The notes under the pieces are model-generated. The model worked only from the letters and a program-made list of their open reading frames with translations, was not told where the DNA came from and did not search any database. From Bigelowiella natans CCMP2755 (Eukaryota > Cercozoa > Chlorarachniophyceae): a stretch of 64,000 bases of DNA. The position numbers and the translations under genes were made by a program. Location of the stretch: positions 62,001-126,000 of the forward strand of contig ADNK01001890.1 of the NCBI GenBank assembly GCA_000320545.1, in the 5' to 3' direction. This document shows positions 51,561-61,657 of this stretch, in pieces. Numbering within the stretch: position 1 is the first letter of the stretch; each line of letters starts with the position of its first letter.

Positions 51561-52701
51561 CTAATACATGAGGTTGCAGTGTGCTTCTTTTCATCTATTT
51601 TTTTGTATGTTGTATTCAGTTGCTAGTTGATAATAACCAATATCCATCCTGAGACTTCCGCTAAACTCATCGCAATAACGATACTTAACCCTGAATCCAT
51701 CATCCATTGATAAAGAATACATTGTAAGATTTCTAAATGAATAAGCTCCTTCCTCTCGCGAGAAAAAGTAATATTACATAAGAATTGCTTCTTTTATTCA
51801 CGATTACCTATAGAGCTTGCGACTGGAGCTAGGATAAGGGTTGAAGTAATCGATAAATCTTCCCAATTCCCTAACATAATCTCATCTTGATTGTACTCGT
51901 CGTCCATCTCTATTATCCGATGGTATTTGGCAGCAGTATCTAGCACATCATCATCGTATTTCTCATTTAGTTGGTGGGGCCATCCCTCCTCGCGATTTTG
52001 AGCTGCTGCCCATTTGAATAGTTTTGAACGTAGAAGAAGAGATATGCACACAGCACTTAGAACGCTGGCAAGTGCAAGTCCGGTCAAAATTAGAGAAGTT
52101 GTTTCTGTTGGAAGCTTGGGACACTCAATGCCATCATCTACTACTACTGTGTCCATGGCCATAGAAGCACACCTGATGCAAACACATATAACATTACGAA
52201 CAAAAGATACAAAAATGAAAAGGCAAGTAAACAGACAGACAGAAACGTAAAAAGCAACATGCGTTCTTGAAACACTGGTTTCTGGATACGCTAGTATACG
52301 CTAGTATACTGCTTGCTTTTCGAGGTGACAAACCTAGAGGCTAATTTTTTCATACGAGGTCCCATCCACAAATCCCACGCTGAAAAGTACAGCATTGTTC
52401 CCACTGCTCCAAGAAGGAAAGCGAACATAGTTCCACTGCCAAATTTGATGATGTTGCTTTCCTTCTCTTGTTGACGGTGATTGCGGTTGCCATTATTTTC
52501 TTCATCAGAAAGTAAGGGCGTTCCGTGAGAGTGCACTAGGATCTTAGTATCAGATCCAGCCTGAATGCTGTGCATGCGGGGGGAGAAAGTATTATCCGCA
52601 ACAAGATCGAGGGGCCAGGAGCCAGGAGCACGTCCAGGACAGTGACTCACACTACGATAACCATCGTAATACCGGTACTCTAGGTACCACCAGTGCTCCA
52701 T
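41094..52701 (-). CDS. ABCC/MRP-type full ABC transporter
   Basis: Many-exon minus-strand gene for an ATP-driven exporter, probably of conjugates or organic anions. The first ATG is at 52701 (MEHWWYLEYRYYDGY). An N-terminal multi-TM region spans about 52.6-50.1 kb. The linker FTFWWVTPVLTASNEK near 49.9 kb leads into TMD1 (about 49.7-47.1 kb). NBD1 in exon 46.8-45141 has Walker A GGVGSGKST, signature MSGGQKARIALARA and Walker B YFLDDVLSAVD, with Asp in place of the catalytic Glu as is usual for MRP NBD1. TMD2 (45.2-43.8 kb) includes FFDATPSGRILNRFLQD. NBD2 has Walker A GRTGCGKST (about 42.75 kb), signature FSSGERQLIALARAL and Walker B VLLCDEATAHVD with the catalytic Glu (about 41.6 kb), and H-loop MICHRL in exon 41283-41357. 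The last exon is 41094-41213 (TGA). Low-complexity inserts (His/Gln before NBD1; Glu, Thr and Asp in the NBD1-TMD2 linker) come from in-exon microsatellites. Not every small exon in TMD1 was fixed. Confidence 0.88.
46799..46878. repeat. (CTC)n followed by (AGT)n microsatellites upstream of NBD1
   Basis: About 14 CTC units are followed, after a short CTTCCCC interruption, by about 9 AGT units. The tract lies at or just before the 5' boundary of the NBD1 exon on the minus strand. If translated it would add poly-Gly; more likely it is intron. Confidence 0.85.
47318..47360. repeat. (GT)n microsatellite in ABC-transporter intron
   Basis: About 20 GT units lie between the 47.2-kb and 47.6-kb TMD1 exons. 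Confidence 0.95.
51465..51560. repeat. Compound (AT)n(GT)n microsatellite in ABC-transporter intron
   Basis: About 32 AT units run into about 15 GT units, next to an exon encoding TM residues VATLIAFVAISVIVEVL. Confidence 0.95.
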
Positions 52702-53092
52702 CTTGTCTCATCCTACAAATCCAGGAGATTTAGTAGAATTTCTATAAAATAATACTAATAACTGGTCTCATCCTGCAGATCCAGGAGATTTGTACTCGTA
52801 GCAAGAAATAAATACACATAAAAACTCCTGAAAACATCAGTAGATCTAGACTACAACTTCAACCGTTCTTCAACTCTAACCGCCAATAATGATAGAGTGG
52901 CATTGGCTGATTTTGGGAAGTTAATCCTAATATAAATTACATACAGAAATAATAGCCTGCATTTTTCCTGAGTAGGTACCTATTTTAGGCGGCAAGGCGT
53001 TACGATGGAGAAAGAGAGAAGAAAGAGAGAAGAAAGAGTGACTAGAGAGAGTAAGAGAGAGTAAGAGAGAGCAATGTAGATAGGAACAGATA

Positions 53093-53141
<49 letters not shown>

Positions 53142-53466
53142 TCATTTGCCGAGAGCAGCAGCTTTTGGTGATGTAGTTATTTTACATAGATCTAGACTGG
53201 TCTATTTTTTTCCTCCAGCTATCGTGCATTTTTTTTTGCATCATTATTTCTCCAAAAGTTTAGTTAAAAAAAAGGAGGAAAGAAAGAGAACGACAGACAG
53301 CGGAGAAACACCAATAACTATTGTGCAAATTGTTGTTTATATTTATTTGTTCGATCTGCTACTACTGCTACTACTGCTACTACTACTACTTCTGCTGCTC
53401 CCAGATCTACAATAACAACAGCTTACACAAAACACATCATCAATAAGAAAGAAAAGAGGTAACAGG

Positions 53467-53503
<37 letters not shown>

Positions 53504-53922
53504 CCATACATCATCAATTTGGAAAACAATCAATCAATCATCGATTGCTTATTCATTTACGCCATTTAACAATAAAAAAAGGGAGGAAACGGAGAGAGAA
53601 GGAGAAGGCTCCCCTCCACGAGACTATCAACCCGTACCAAGAAGAAAAGGCACTCAAGAAACTGCCCATAAATAACACACCAAGAAGTGCCATCATCGTC
53701 AACAAGAGAGGCTATTACCTGCAGCACGCTTGGGCTCTGCAAGGAGGAGGGCGTGTGTTAACCTCTAGCTAGTTTTGGTGAATGGATATTGATCACTCTG
53801 CTTCCTTTGCACCGACAAAATTTACCGATATCTCCTTGGAAGGTACTGATTCAGGTTACAAAAGTATCAGCCATAGTTAGACATCAACCACCCTCAAATT
53901 GAATATCGCCGAAACTGAACCG
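52702..53922. other. 5'-5' gap rich in microsatellites, no supported gene
   Basis: This region between the ABC-transporter start and the next plus-strand gene holds a duplicated CAGGAGATTT-containing segment (about 52,720 and 52,780), a (GA)n tract at about 53098-53136, (CTA)n around 53,360 and (ATC)n around 53,470-53,505. It should contain both promoters. No CTAG-rich island is present, unlike the 3' gaps. The open frame at 53545-53772 has no coding support beyond length. Confidence 0.5.
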
Positions 53923-54672
53923 ATGATGGCGAGTCTTCAAAGCACTTTATCAGGAAAATCGCTACTTCTTCTTGCCTCGACGGTTGGCGCTTGGTGGTTC
54001 ATATCAAGAGAGATGAACCGTACGAAGGCGAAACGAAAGCCAAAGGTTCCACTATTCCGTAATTGTTCCAATCCAATTCGAGATGGGTCATGGAGAGAGG
54101 AGGAAAGTGAAAGTGACGGTGCGTGGGAAGAAAAATGTTCGAGGAGTGACGATGAGATAGAAGAAGAGTGCTTCCCGATTGCTCGGCCAGCATGCATAGA
54201 TTCTAGTACAAAAAAGAGCTTAGATGGTGAAGGGAGTCCTCCACAAAGTACTCCTGCGAAAAAATGTAAGCATTCTTGTGAGAAGGAGCTTACACTTGTT
54301 AAAAGCAAGCGTCCTGCAAAAGAACAGGATACCTCGGGGCAGGATACCTCAGGGAGGCAAATTTCGGAGGACTTCAAAGAAACAAATCAGGGCATTGAAG
54401 GACAAAAGAGAAATTTGCTCATAAGACCTACACACACAATAAAAAGTGACCCATTCGAGAATGAAAATGCAGAAGACGCGGAGACTAGAAGGGATAGCGG
54501 TGTATTTTTTGGATTGCTCAATCTTTACACAAGGGACAATGGCAAAGAAGAGCCCCCATCTACCCCAGAAAGGAGAGAGAGTCTAATACTTTGCCGTGAA
54601 ACTTTGAACTTTGAGGATGACGAATCAGCTGACGAGGGTGACCCGTGCAACAAGGCTGGTGAAGCTTCATAA
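53923..54672 (+). CDS. Single-pass membrane protein, acidic and Ser-rich, unknown function
   Basis: An intronless open frame of 249 codons starting at the first in-frame ATG (MMASLQSTLSGKSLLLLAS). Residues about 12-27 form one hydrophobic segment (SLLLLASTVGAWWFI), followed by basic residues (REMNRTKAKRKPK). This arrangement fits an N-terminal anchor with the bulk in the cytosol. The rest is polar, with acidic clusters (SDDEIEEE; NFEDDESADEGD), several Ser/Thr-Pro sites (SPPQSTPAKK; PPSTPERRES) and a short tandem DTSGQDTSG. No domain is recognised. It is the only apparently unspliced gene in the window, so it could also be one exon of a larger gene. Confidence 0.6.
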   Translation: MMASLQSTLSGKSLLLLASTVGAWWFISREMNRTKAKRKPKVPLFRNCSNPIRDGSWREEESESDGAWEEKCSRSDDEIEEECFPIARPACIDSSTKKSLDGEGSPPQSTPAKKCKHSCEKELTLVKSKRPAKEQDTSGQDTSGRQISEDFKETNQGIEGQKRNLLIRPTHTIKSDPFENENAEDAETRRDSGVFFGLLNLYTRDNGKEEPPSTPERRESLILCRETLNFEDDESADEGDPCNKAGEAS

Positions 54673-56300
54673 TGGAATAGGCGGAACTTTATGGTTGTTT
54701 AAAAGATAAATGACAGCATTCGCTTTCTGCTGCTATTAACGTGTATAGTTGTGAAATTGTTCCATCGATTTTTCTAAATTTGGTTTTGTGCATGGTTTGA
54801 TCCCACTGCAACACATTGTTCACAGTTGATCGATATCATGCGAAGAAACTTTTCATTGTCCACAAACACCAGACAGTCTGCTGCTCGTTCGATCACCCGC
54901 ATCATGTCATGAGCTGCGTCTGCTGCACTGGTCGATCGACATGCAAACTCTAGAACTGCTGACGCCATGCAACGAGTTTCCAAAATGAATGATGACGTGC
55001 GTGATCATCGGCTGGACTAGCAAAGCCCGCCAATGATCAGCATGTAAAATTGGCGATTATGATGGCATGGCATTCTAGCATCATTGTTGTGCATCTCAGC
55101 TAACTAGCGAAATGAAATAACCCACTTGAGATTGATTTGTGTGTGGAAGAATTCTTGCATGTTTCAAAGAAATGACAAAATCATTGATATTCATTTGAGT
55201 AATTGGTGCAAAATCTCTATTTTTAAGATTATTTCCTGTCATATTTTGAAAACTTGCATTTAAATTGTGATGAGGATTGACAAATCTCTTGACAAATTTG
55301 TCAATCCTCATCACAATTCAAATGCAAGTTTTCAAAATGTGACAGGAAACAATCTCAAAAACAGAGATTTTGCATCAATTACTCAAATGAATATCAATGA
55401 TTTTGTCATTTCTTTGAATTTCATTTTGTTCTTCCACACACGATTTTCGATCAATCTCGGTTTGCAATCTAGAGCTAGCAATCTCTGGATTGTCTAGATC
55501 TAGCAAGTGTGACACAATGCATGCTGGCATGCACGTGCGTCTAGACGCACGCATTCTAGCCAGTTGCCAAGATCAGCATGACATGTGGATGATCCACAGT
55601 GATGACAATTTTTGGGAAAAATCAAACAAAAAAAGTCAGGAATTGTTCCAGATGAAGCCATGCTGTGCATTGTGATTGGAGTTGCATTGCTTGCATGTTG
55701 ACACAATGAATGTGAACTTGCATCGCAGGCCCACAACACTCGCTACGCCATCGCAACATTGAGATGACACAATGAAGCAAGTCGAGACAGCAGGCTAGCT
55801 AGCCCCCCATCTCGACTTTCCGCATCAAGCTCGTTGTTCGAACTGATGACGTTTCGAGTGCCATTGACAGGGCTAGAGGGCTCCCTGTGCGATGCAGACT
55901 TGGACGCGTGCGCTTTTGCAGCCAAGCGCACACGTGGATTCATCAACAATTCATCGCGACATCCACAATCTCGCTAGCTCGACTTTCATTTTTCACGCCC
56001 GGCCACATGCTGATCTTGGCAAATGTGGCCTGCTGCATGCCAGCATGCTGCAGCTAGCACAGCAGTGCTGGAGTGACAATGGCGCAGCAATCATGTCAGC
56101 CAGCATGGCTTGTGCTGAATGGTGTGGATTCATGCATGCAGTCGATCATTGGATCAGTCCAGCAGTGAGAGCACAGACGGCAGATCACACAGCTAGAGCA
56201 GGACATGCATGCATGCCTGACAATGATCCCGATGCATGCCAGCACGCTGCGTGCAGAAGTGCTTGCCACAACTCTGGAAGCTAGCTGGCTAGACGAAACC
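54673..56300. other. CTAG/GCATGC-rich island D
   Basis: Downstream of the 53923-54672 gene the sequence becomes like islands A-C. It carries CTAGCTAGC runs (about 55,795), TCTAGA/AGATCTAG clusters (about 55,490-55,550), GCATGC and TGCATGCC words throughout 55,515-56,240, and no triplet microsatellites. Small open frames on both strands overlap one another and two of them are just the arms of the inverted repeat, so none is called. Confidence 0.6.
55128..55458. repeat. Long imperfect inverted repeat (fold-back element), arms ~158-163 bp
   Basis: The left arm 55128-55285 and right arm 55296-55458 are near-complementary, for example GATGAGGATTGACAAAT against ATTTGTCAATCCTCATC at the centre and GAGATTGATT against the outer end of the right arm. 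The spacer is only about 10 bp. The arms differ by scattered substitutions and a few short indels. The element is A+T-rich inside a GC-richer island. It could be a MITE-like or fold-back transposon, or an extruding cruciform. Confidence 0.9.
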
Positions 56301-56639
56301 CTGAAGTCTCACAGTTTCCAAGTTTCGCACGTTGCTTCTGTGCAAGAATTGAAAAAATGCAGCAGCGGCACGATTCGTGTGCAAAAGAGCCACGTTTTGA
56401 CTTGGTTCGAGAACAAAAACTCAATTTGAACGTGGCTGGAGGTCAATTTGTGAGGTGTGGAGTCGAAAAAGACGGATCGGTGCAATGGACACAAACACCA
56501 AGGTTGCACAGCAGACAGGTGCAAGCTGGCAAGCACGCCGCCAGCACGCAGCGCGTGCTGTGCCCAAACTGAAACGCATGCCAGCCTGCTCTCCAGGTCT
56601 TGCGCCATCTCCAGATCCAGCCATGCGCGTCATGCAGCA

Positions 56640-57235
56640 CGCACCCGCCTCTGTTTTTGGAACGATCTGATGCCACTTGATGCTTGCGTTTGAGCTTCGA
56701 CAACTCTTCTGAATTCTTTTTCGCAGTGGACTTCGATGCCTGGAGTTGGATGGAGAGCTGAGTGGCTTTGCTGTTGAGGAATGACAGGAGCTTTTCCGAC
56801 TTGGACTTCTGAGCCTTGAGCTTGAAGCTGGCAGCACCCATCACTTTTTGTTGGCGATCTCCATCTCTTGACATGGCGAGCTTCAGCACTTCTGTTTCTT
56901 TTCTGAGAGCCTCAACTTTTTCTGTGAGCTTCCTCGCTTCAGCTCTGGATGCAGTGGCTGAAGCAATGGCATCGGTGCGCTGCATCACAGCCTCCTTTTG
57001 CTCTTTTTGGGAGCGCACAAGCTCTTTTTTCGATTTTTCTAGCTGTCTCTTTGGCCGAGCTTCTCTCTTTTTTGCTCAGCTTCAATGCAATGTCAAGTTC
57101 GTTGGAATTTTTTTTTGCCTCATCAACCTGCGACAGTGCCTCGGTGGCTTTCTCTTTTCACCTCGAAACCCGAGCGCTCGAAGCACGAAGTTCGGCTGAT
57201 GGCTTCTTTGAATTTTTTCCGGAAGCACAATTCCC
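56640..57235 (-). pseudogene. Decayed coiled-coil coding region
   Basis: On the minus strand a heptad-rich reading frame can be followed through three frames. From about 57235 one frame reads KNSKKPSAELRASSARVSR and meets a TGA at 57158-57160. It then reads KEKATEALSQVDEAKKNSNE to about 57045. There the coil continues one frame over as LEKSKKELVRSQKEQKEAV and on to about 56640. No intron with usable splice sites explains the stop or the frame change, so decay is the simplest reading. The parent gene was not identified; general composition resembles tropomyosin/SMC-like coils, not a specific family. Confidence 0.5.
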
Positions 57236-57979
57236 ATCACAGTCGCACCTGGCACCAAGCAAAGGGTCTTCTCGTGGGTTTTCGCCATGATGTCCCTTGC
57301 ATTCGAAGGACATGATCCTTCGCAATGTCGAAATCCCGCCCGAAGCCAGGGGAACGTCTGCTCAGAATGCACAAGTGGCTGTCATGAACACAACAAACTG
57401 ACACCGGAAACTCACAAAACGATCAAAACACAATTCTCTTTTTCTCTCGCAAGAGAGATTGCATCGAACACTGCATTTTCATCGAACCTTGTTCTCCTGC
57501 TCGAAGCAGGGAAAGCAATTTCACCAGATTCATCGCCTCTTCCACGGCCACAAGAGGCCTTCGCCCCATTGCAGGCGCCTCCGAACTTTTGAACCAAAAA
57601 AAAATGTCAACAAGTGTCAATTCGGATGTTTTTTTCAATGTGATTTCACCTGAGCGAATTTTCAAATGAAAGACACTTGGCATGGCGGTGGGCAGGTGTG
57701 GACCCAACGCATGGGATGCGAGGAAGAATGGGGGGGGATGGGGCTCGAGCTCGGATTGCACGGAGCCGAGGTTTCCCAAGGGCGCTTCGCCTGGCAGCAG
57801 AGCAAAGGGAAGAATCAGAATTGAAAAATGCCCCACTGTCAATTCGAAGATGCGAAAAAAAACTCCAAGGGAGAGAGAATCGTCGTCATCTCACACGCAG
57901 GATTTCACGCAAAGTGTGCAAGACGCTTTTCGAGGAGAAACAAAGCTGCAAATGCGATGGACACGGACCAGCAGGGGCC

Positions 57980-58453
57980 ATGATTGACAATGTGGCACTT
58001 GGATCACAGCAGGCATTGAAAAGATGCACCCTCAGGAAAAGAGCCACAGCTTCTTTCAGTCTTCCCATGTCGAAGGAACACTTTCTCCAACTTTGGAAAG
58101 GATGCGCGAAAGTGGAGAGCAATGACACAGAAGGTGTCCTGCCAGCAACCATGGATGGTGAGAGGCAACGAGACACATCGAACAAGCTGGCAGAAGCACT
58201 CGGCATTGAGCCCAACGAGGGAAATTGGGTGATTCGCAGGATGCATGGATTGGATCCTTTGAAGAGGAGAGATTGCAGTCACATTCACGTTCAAAAGTCT
58301 CACGCTGATGAAAAAAACGTGAAGGTGATGTGGAAGAGTCAAACACTTCGACAGATTGACATTCGAGGGACGGAAAGGGTTGTGTCGAAGAGCAGAATGA
58401 CACTCCGCTTTCCCAGAAACGTTGTGTCATTGCTCCACCAAATTGAATGCTGA
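57980..58453 (+). CDS. Hypothetical protein, 157 residues
   Basis: A plus-strand frame from ATG 57980 (MIDNVALGSQQALKRCTLRK) to TGA 58453. The same frame is open upstream to 57677, but that part overlaps low-quality composition. Residue order looks protein-like (EHFLQLWKGCAK; NKLAEALGIEPNEGNWVIR; RMTLRFPRNVVSLLHQIE), but no domain is recognised and an antisense frame (58056-58457) is also open. It may be a remnant of the same insertion as the neighbouring pseudogene. Confidence 0.3.
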   Translation: MIDNVALGSQQALKRCTLRKRATASFSLPMSKEHFLQLWKGCAKVESNDTEGVLPATMDGERQRDTSNKLAEALGIEPNEGNWVIRRMHGLDPLKRRDCSHIHVQKSHADEKNVKVMWKSQTLRQIDIRGTERVVSKSRMTLRFPRNVVSLLHQIEC

Positions 58454-59214
58454 ACAAAGGCCAAAGTGTCAGGAGCTCAACGCCAAGAAAGCTGAGAAAG
58501 CTTCCAAAAGGTGAGTTGATTGTTGAAACTGGTCAAAGCAACACTCACTGCTCAATCTGTGATGCACTTGGTCAGAAATCGGAAGAGCAAGGAAAAATCT
58601 TCTTCGAACCAGCAGCTTGCACACATCAATGAGCATCGAGTTGGATCGTCCCAGCCTGTGGTGGCAGCACCAAATGTCAGTTGGAAGCGAAGTTTCATTG
58701 ACAAAACCATCAGAGGCAAGGTTCCTGCTGCTTTTTGTGTTGCTGTGTCTGTCATGAGCTCGAGTTTCAGCTCGAAGCGAACATGTGGCCTGATGGCATT
58801 GCTGATGCAGCACGCTCATGCTGGTTTCTGGGCTTCCACAGCTAGCTTTGTGACCCAATGTGTGGCCAACATGGAGAAATGTGATTGATGATGTGTTTCA
58901 AAATGATTGCATTGCGATCACATCAGCGCTGCGATCGATTTTCATGCGCTGCGCAGCGCTGCTGCGTTGCTGGTGCAGCGCTAGCGCCAGGACACATTGA
59001 CATGCGTCGACACGTGCAACGGCGCAGGCTGGAACACTGACACTTCCAATCGGAAGACTTGGTGCAAAGAAAGAAGAAGCAAAAGAAAAAGAGAAGTGAA
59101 AGAAAGAAAACAAAGAAAGAACCTTTGTTGATCGACCACACTTGGAAAGTGTGAAACGCACAATTGGAAACGCAGTGACTCAAAGCGAGTGTGAGCGAAG
59201 TGTTTCCAAGGAAG

Positions 59215-59218
<4 letters not shown>

Positions 59219-59243
<25 letters not shown>
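59219..59243. repeat. (GAA)n microsatellite
   Basis: A short GAA run within otherwise unassigned sequence between about 58.9 and 59.7 kb. Confidence 0.9.
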
Positions 59244-59245
<2 letters not shown>

Positions 59246-59264
59246 CTTGAACAATGAAAAATGA

Positions 59265-59640
59265 TGATGAACCACGTTTCCAAAGTGTTTGACTTGCAGT
59301 GTGCGAAACGCAGTGCCTCGAACTAGCTTCAGTGAGAAGTGTTCGAATGAACGTCAAATGGGTTCGCAGCATTGTGGTTCACTCATCGAATGAATGAACA
59401 AAGTGGTTCCAATCTGGCAAAGATGCCGACGACCTGCAAGATTCAAACAAACAAACAAGCAAACGTGATGAAGAACTGCAAGATTCAAGATTCGCAGTCG
59501 ACACCTCAAGAACCCGATGGGCATTCGTTGAGAGGAATGAAACAATGAAACAATGATGAAGAACCACATTTCCAAAGTGTTGCAAGACACTTGCAGTGTG
59601 CAAAATGCAGTGCCTCGAACTGGTTTCAGTGAGGACTGTG
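59265..59640. repeat. Pair of ~80-bp diverged direct repeats
   Basis: The block at about 59265-59345 (CCACGTTTCCAAAGTGTT ... CAGTGCCTCGAACTAG ... TTCAGTGAG) recurs at about 59556-59640 with substitutions and an 8-10 bp insertion. A weaker relative (TTGGAAACGCAGTGACTCAAAG) lies near 59163. The family suggests an old tandem or dispersed repeat in this gene-free stretch. Confidence 0.75.
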
Positions 59641-59971
59641 ACTAGCAAATCAACTAGCTTGCCAAACCAACAACAGAATCGATGGAGAAAAACAGATAAA
59701 AAATGCAAGCCAATTCGGATGGGACGACACGAGTTAGACCTCCATTTTCTTTACTAATTTCAATCAAAACCGCGAAAACGGCTGAGCAAACGGCACAGAA
59801 GAATGAGGAGTACCGACAACACAGCCGTTGAGAACTCAGAGCTTCAACAATGATCCATTCATAGAAATCATGGGAAGGGCCTTACTATTTTTGCTGTGTG
59901 TCTTCATCAGAGACATATCAAGTATGGGCCTCGCTTGTTTATGTGTGTATGTGTGTGTGTGTGTGTGGAAA

Positions 59972-60724
59972 ATGAAGATCCCTCTTTTGTTGTTCCTCTA
60001 TTTGGCAATCATCATTCACCTGATTTTCTATGCAGATGGTGCAGAGTCTTCTTCGTATGAACCAGCAGCTCGAATTAGCGCCGGAACACGGTGGTCAGCC
60101 ACTACTTCAAATGATGGAGAAAAAGGGAAAGAGACTACTACTACTCTGGGAGCTAGAAATGACGACAGTACCATGTTCCTACAGGTGTGGCTGCTAACGT
60201 TGTGCAAGTGAAACTATAATATCAGTTTGCTGATGTCAATTCTTGCAGATGATGGAGGAGATGCGTAGAGTTGATCAAGAACGAATGGAGGTTTTTTGCG
60301 ATGGATTTCTCATCGTCTTCGTTTTCTTTTTGCTGCTACATTGATCACATACATACATACATCATAGCGCATGGAGGCCATGTCACGAGGCACAATTCTA
60401 ACTGGAGTCTCTCTTGGTCCGATAATATCCGTTCAATCCATCATGCCGAGAATTTTGTAAATGAACATACTTGTTCTACACCACCAGGGGGTGCTTTCTT
60501 GGCAGCAAATTATTTGTACACAAGATTGAAGCCACAGCTCGATGAGCAAGTGAAATTATATTCATTATGTAGTTCTGATGATAACATAGCTCACTAATCA
60601 TAACCCACATGCAAATAGCGGGAGCAACGTGTTGAAGCAGAACGAGCAAGATGTCGTCGTGATATTGCAGAGAAAAATATAGGGGCATTGAAATCTATTC
60701 CAGCCTTTGCAAATGTTACAAGGT

Positions 60725-60760
<36 letters not shown>

Positions 60761-61657
60761 CAGTAGTAGTAGTAAGGCAACGGCCTTCTTCGTATTATTA
60801 TGTAGTAATAGTAGGGGAGCAGAGGACACTTGACATGGACGAATAATCGAGATTATGAATACTTAGTTACTTTTCATTAGTCGGCATAATTGGAAGAATA
60901 TCACGTTGATATTGAGTTTATAATGATACTATTTTCGTAGAATCCTTGATGGTGTGACAGGTGGAAAAAGTGAGAAGTTCATTCAGGTTATCTGTTTATT
61001 TATTCAGCTGTTCGAATTTGAGCTGCTAATGAGTTGTTTATTATTCACTACTTTGTCATCTTAGAAATTGGTGGAGGTGTATGCTGAATCGAAGGTGGTT
61101 ATCTTTCTGTCCCCCGACTACTAGAGGTAACTTCCAGAGTGCTGAAAAATTGAAATAATTCAATGCAGGGAGATGATAAAGCAGCACTCTATGGGGATAT
61201 CGTCAAGAAAGTAATCGCTCCATCTTCAGTTTCATTTGATTAGTAAATATAATATATTTACTTGTGTGTGTATTTATTTATATCTACACAACTAGATTGG
61301 CCTTGGCATTGCAGCAGGAGCAGTAACTGGGCAAGGGTTCAACTACTTCCTCAATGTTGTGAGAACACAAGAGAGCATTCCCTCAAATTGTGTCCATCCT
61401 TTCATCCATTGATTCAGCCACTAAATCGTGCTGATTATTATGCTTTTCCTTCGTGAATTGACACAGGAATGTCCAGATATGCATCGAGCTCGGTAAAATA
61501 TAGATTATTGTCAATTAATAAAAACATGAGAAAGTAGGAAATATGCTGTTAATAGGCACTAAACATACAGTTCTTACTAACTATTCTTTGTGGTTGCAGA
61601 TCCAATTACGTAAAATCACGATCATTCAGCCCTCAAAATACTCTTGGCGGGTGGTGA
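59972..61657 (+). CDS. Small secreted or organelle-targeted protein, unknown function
   Basis: Nine exons join in phase to encode 207 residues: 59972-60184, 60250-60291, 60619-60722, 60941-60986, 61065-61094, 61169-61210, 61296-61358, 61467-61492 and 61600-61657 (TGA). Residues 1-25 form a strong signal peptide (MKIPLLLFLYLAIIIHLIFY), followed by a Ser/Thr/Ala/Arg-rich stretch (YEPAARISAGTRWSATTS) that could act as a transit peptide, as in the bL27 leader. The middle is a charged helix (MEEMRRVDQERM; EQRVEAERARCRRDIAEKN). A Gly/Ala-rich hydrophobic segment follows (IGLGIAAGAVTGQGFNYFL), possibly membrane-inserted. The tail is basic and ends GGW. No family is recognised. Exons as short as 26-30 nt make conventional gene finders likely to miss it. 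The start at 59972 is chosen because upstream ATGs (59836, 59869) precede an in-frame (GT)n tract. Confidence 0.65.

Noticed and set aside
55096-55497. Two similar open frames of about 75 codons on opposite strands, suggesting a duplicated small gene
   Set aside because: They are the two arms of one inverted repeat, so similarity is explained by the palindrome.
57423-57842. Minus-strand frame of 139 codons
   Set aside because: No domain, and it overlaps other frames on both strands. Composition gives no coding support.
58056-58457. Minus-strand frame of 133 codons
   Set aside because: Antisense to the more protein-like plus frame at 57980-58453. Cys/Ser-rich composition looks like a shadow.
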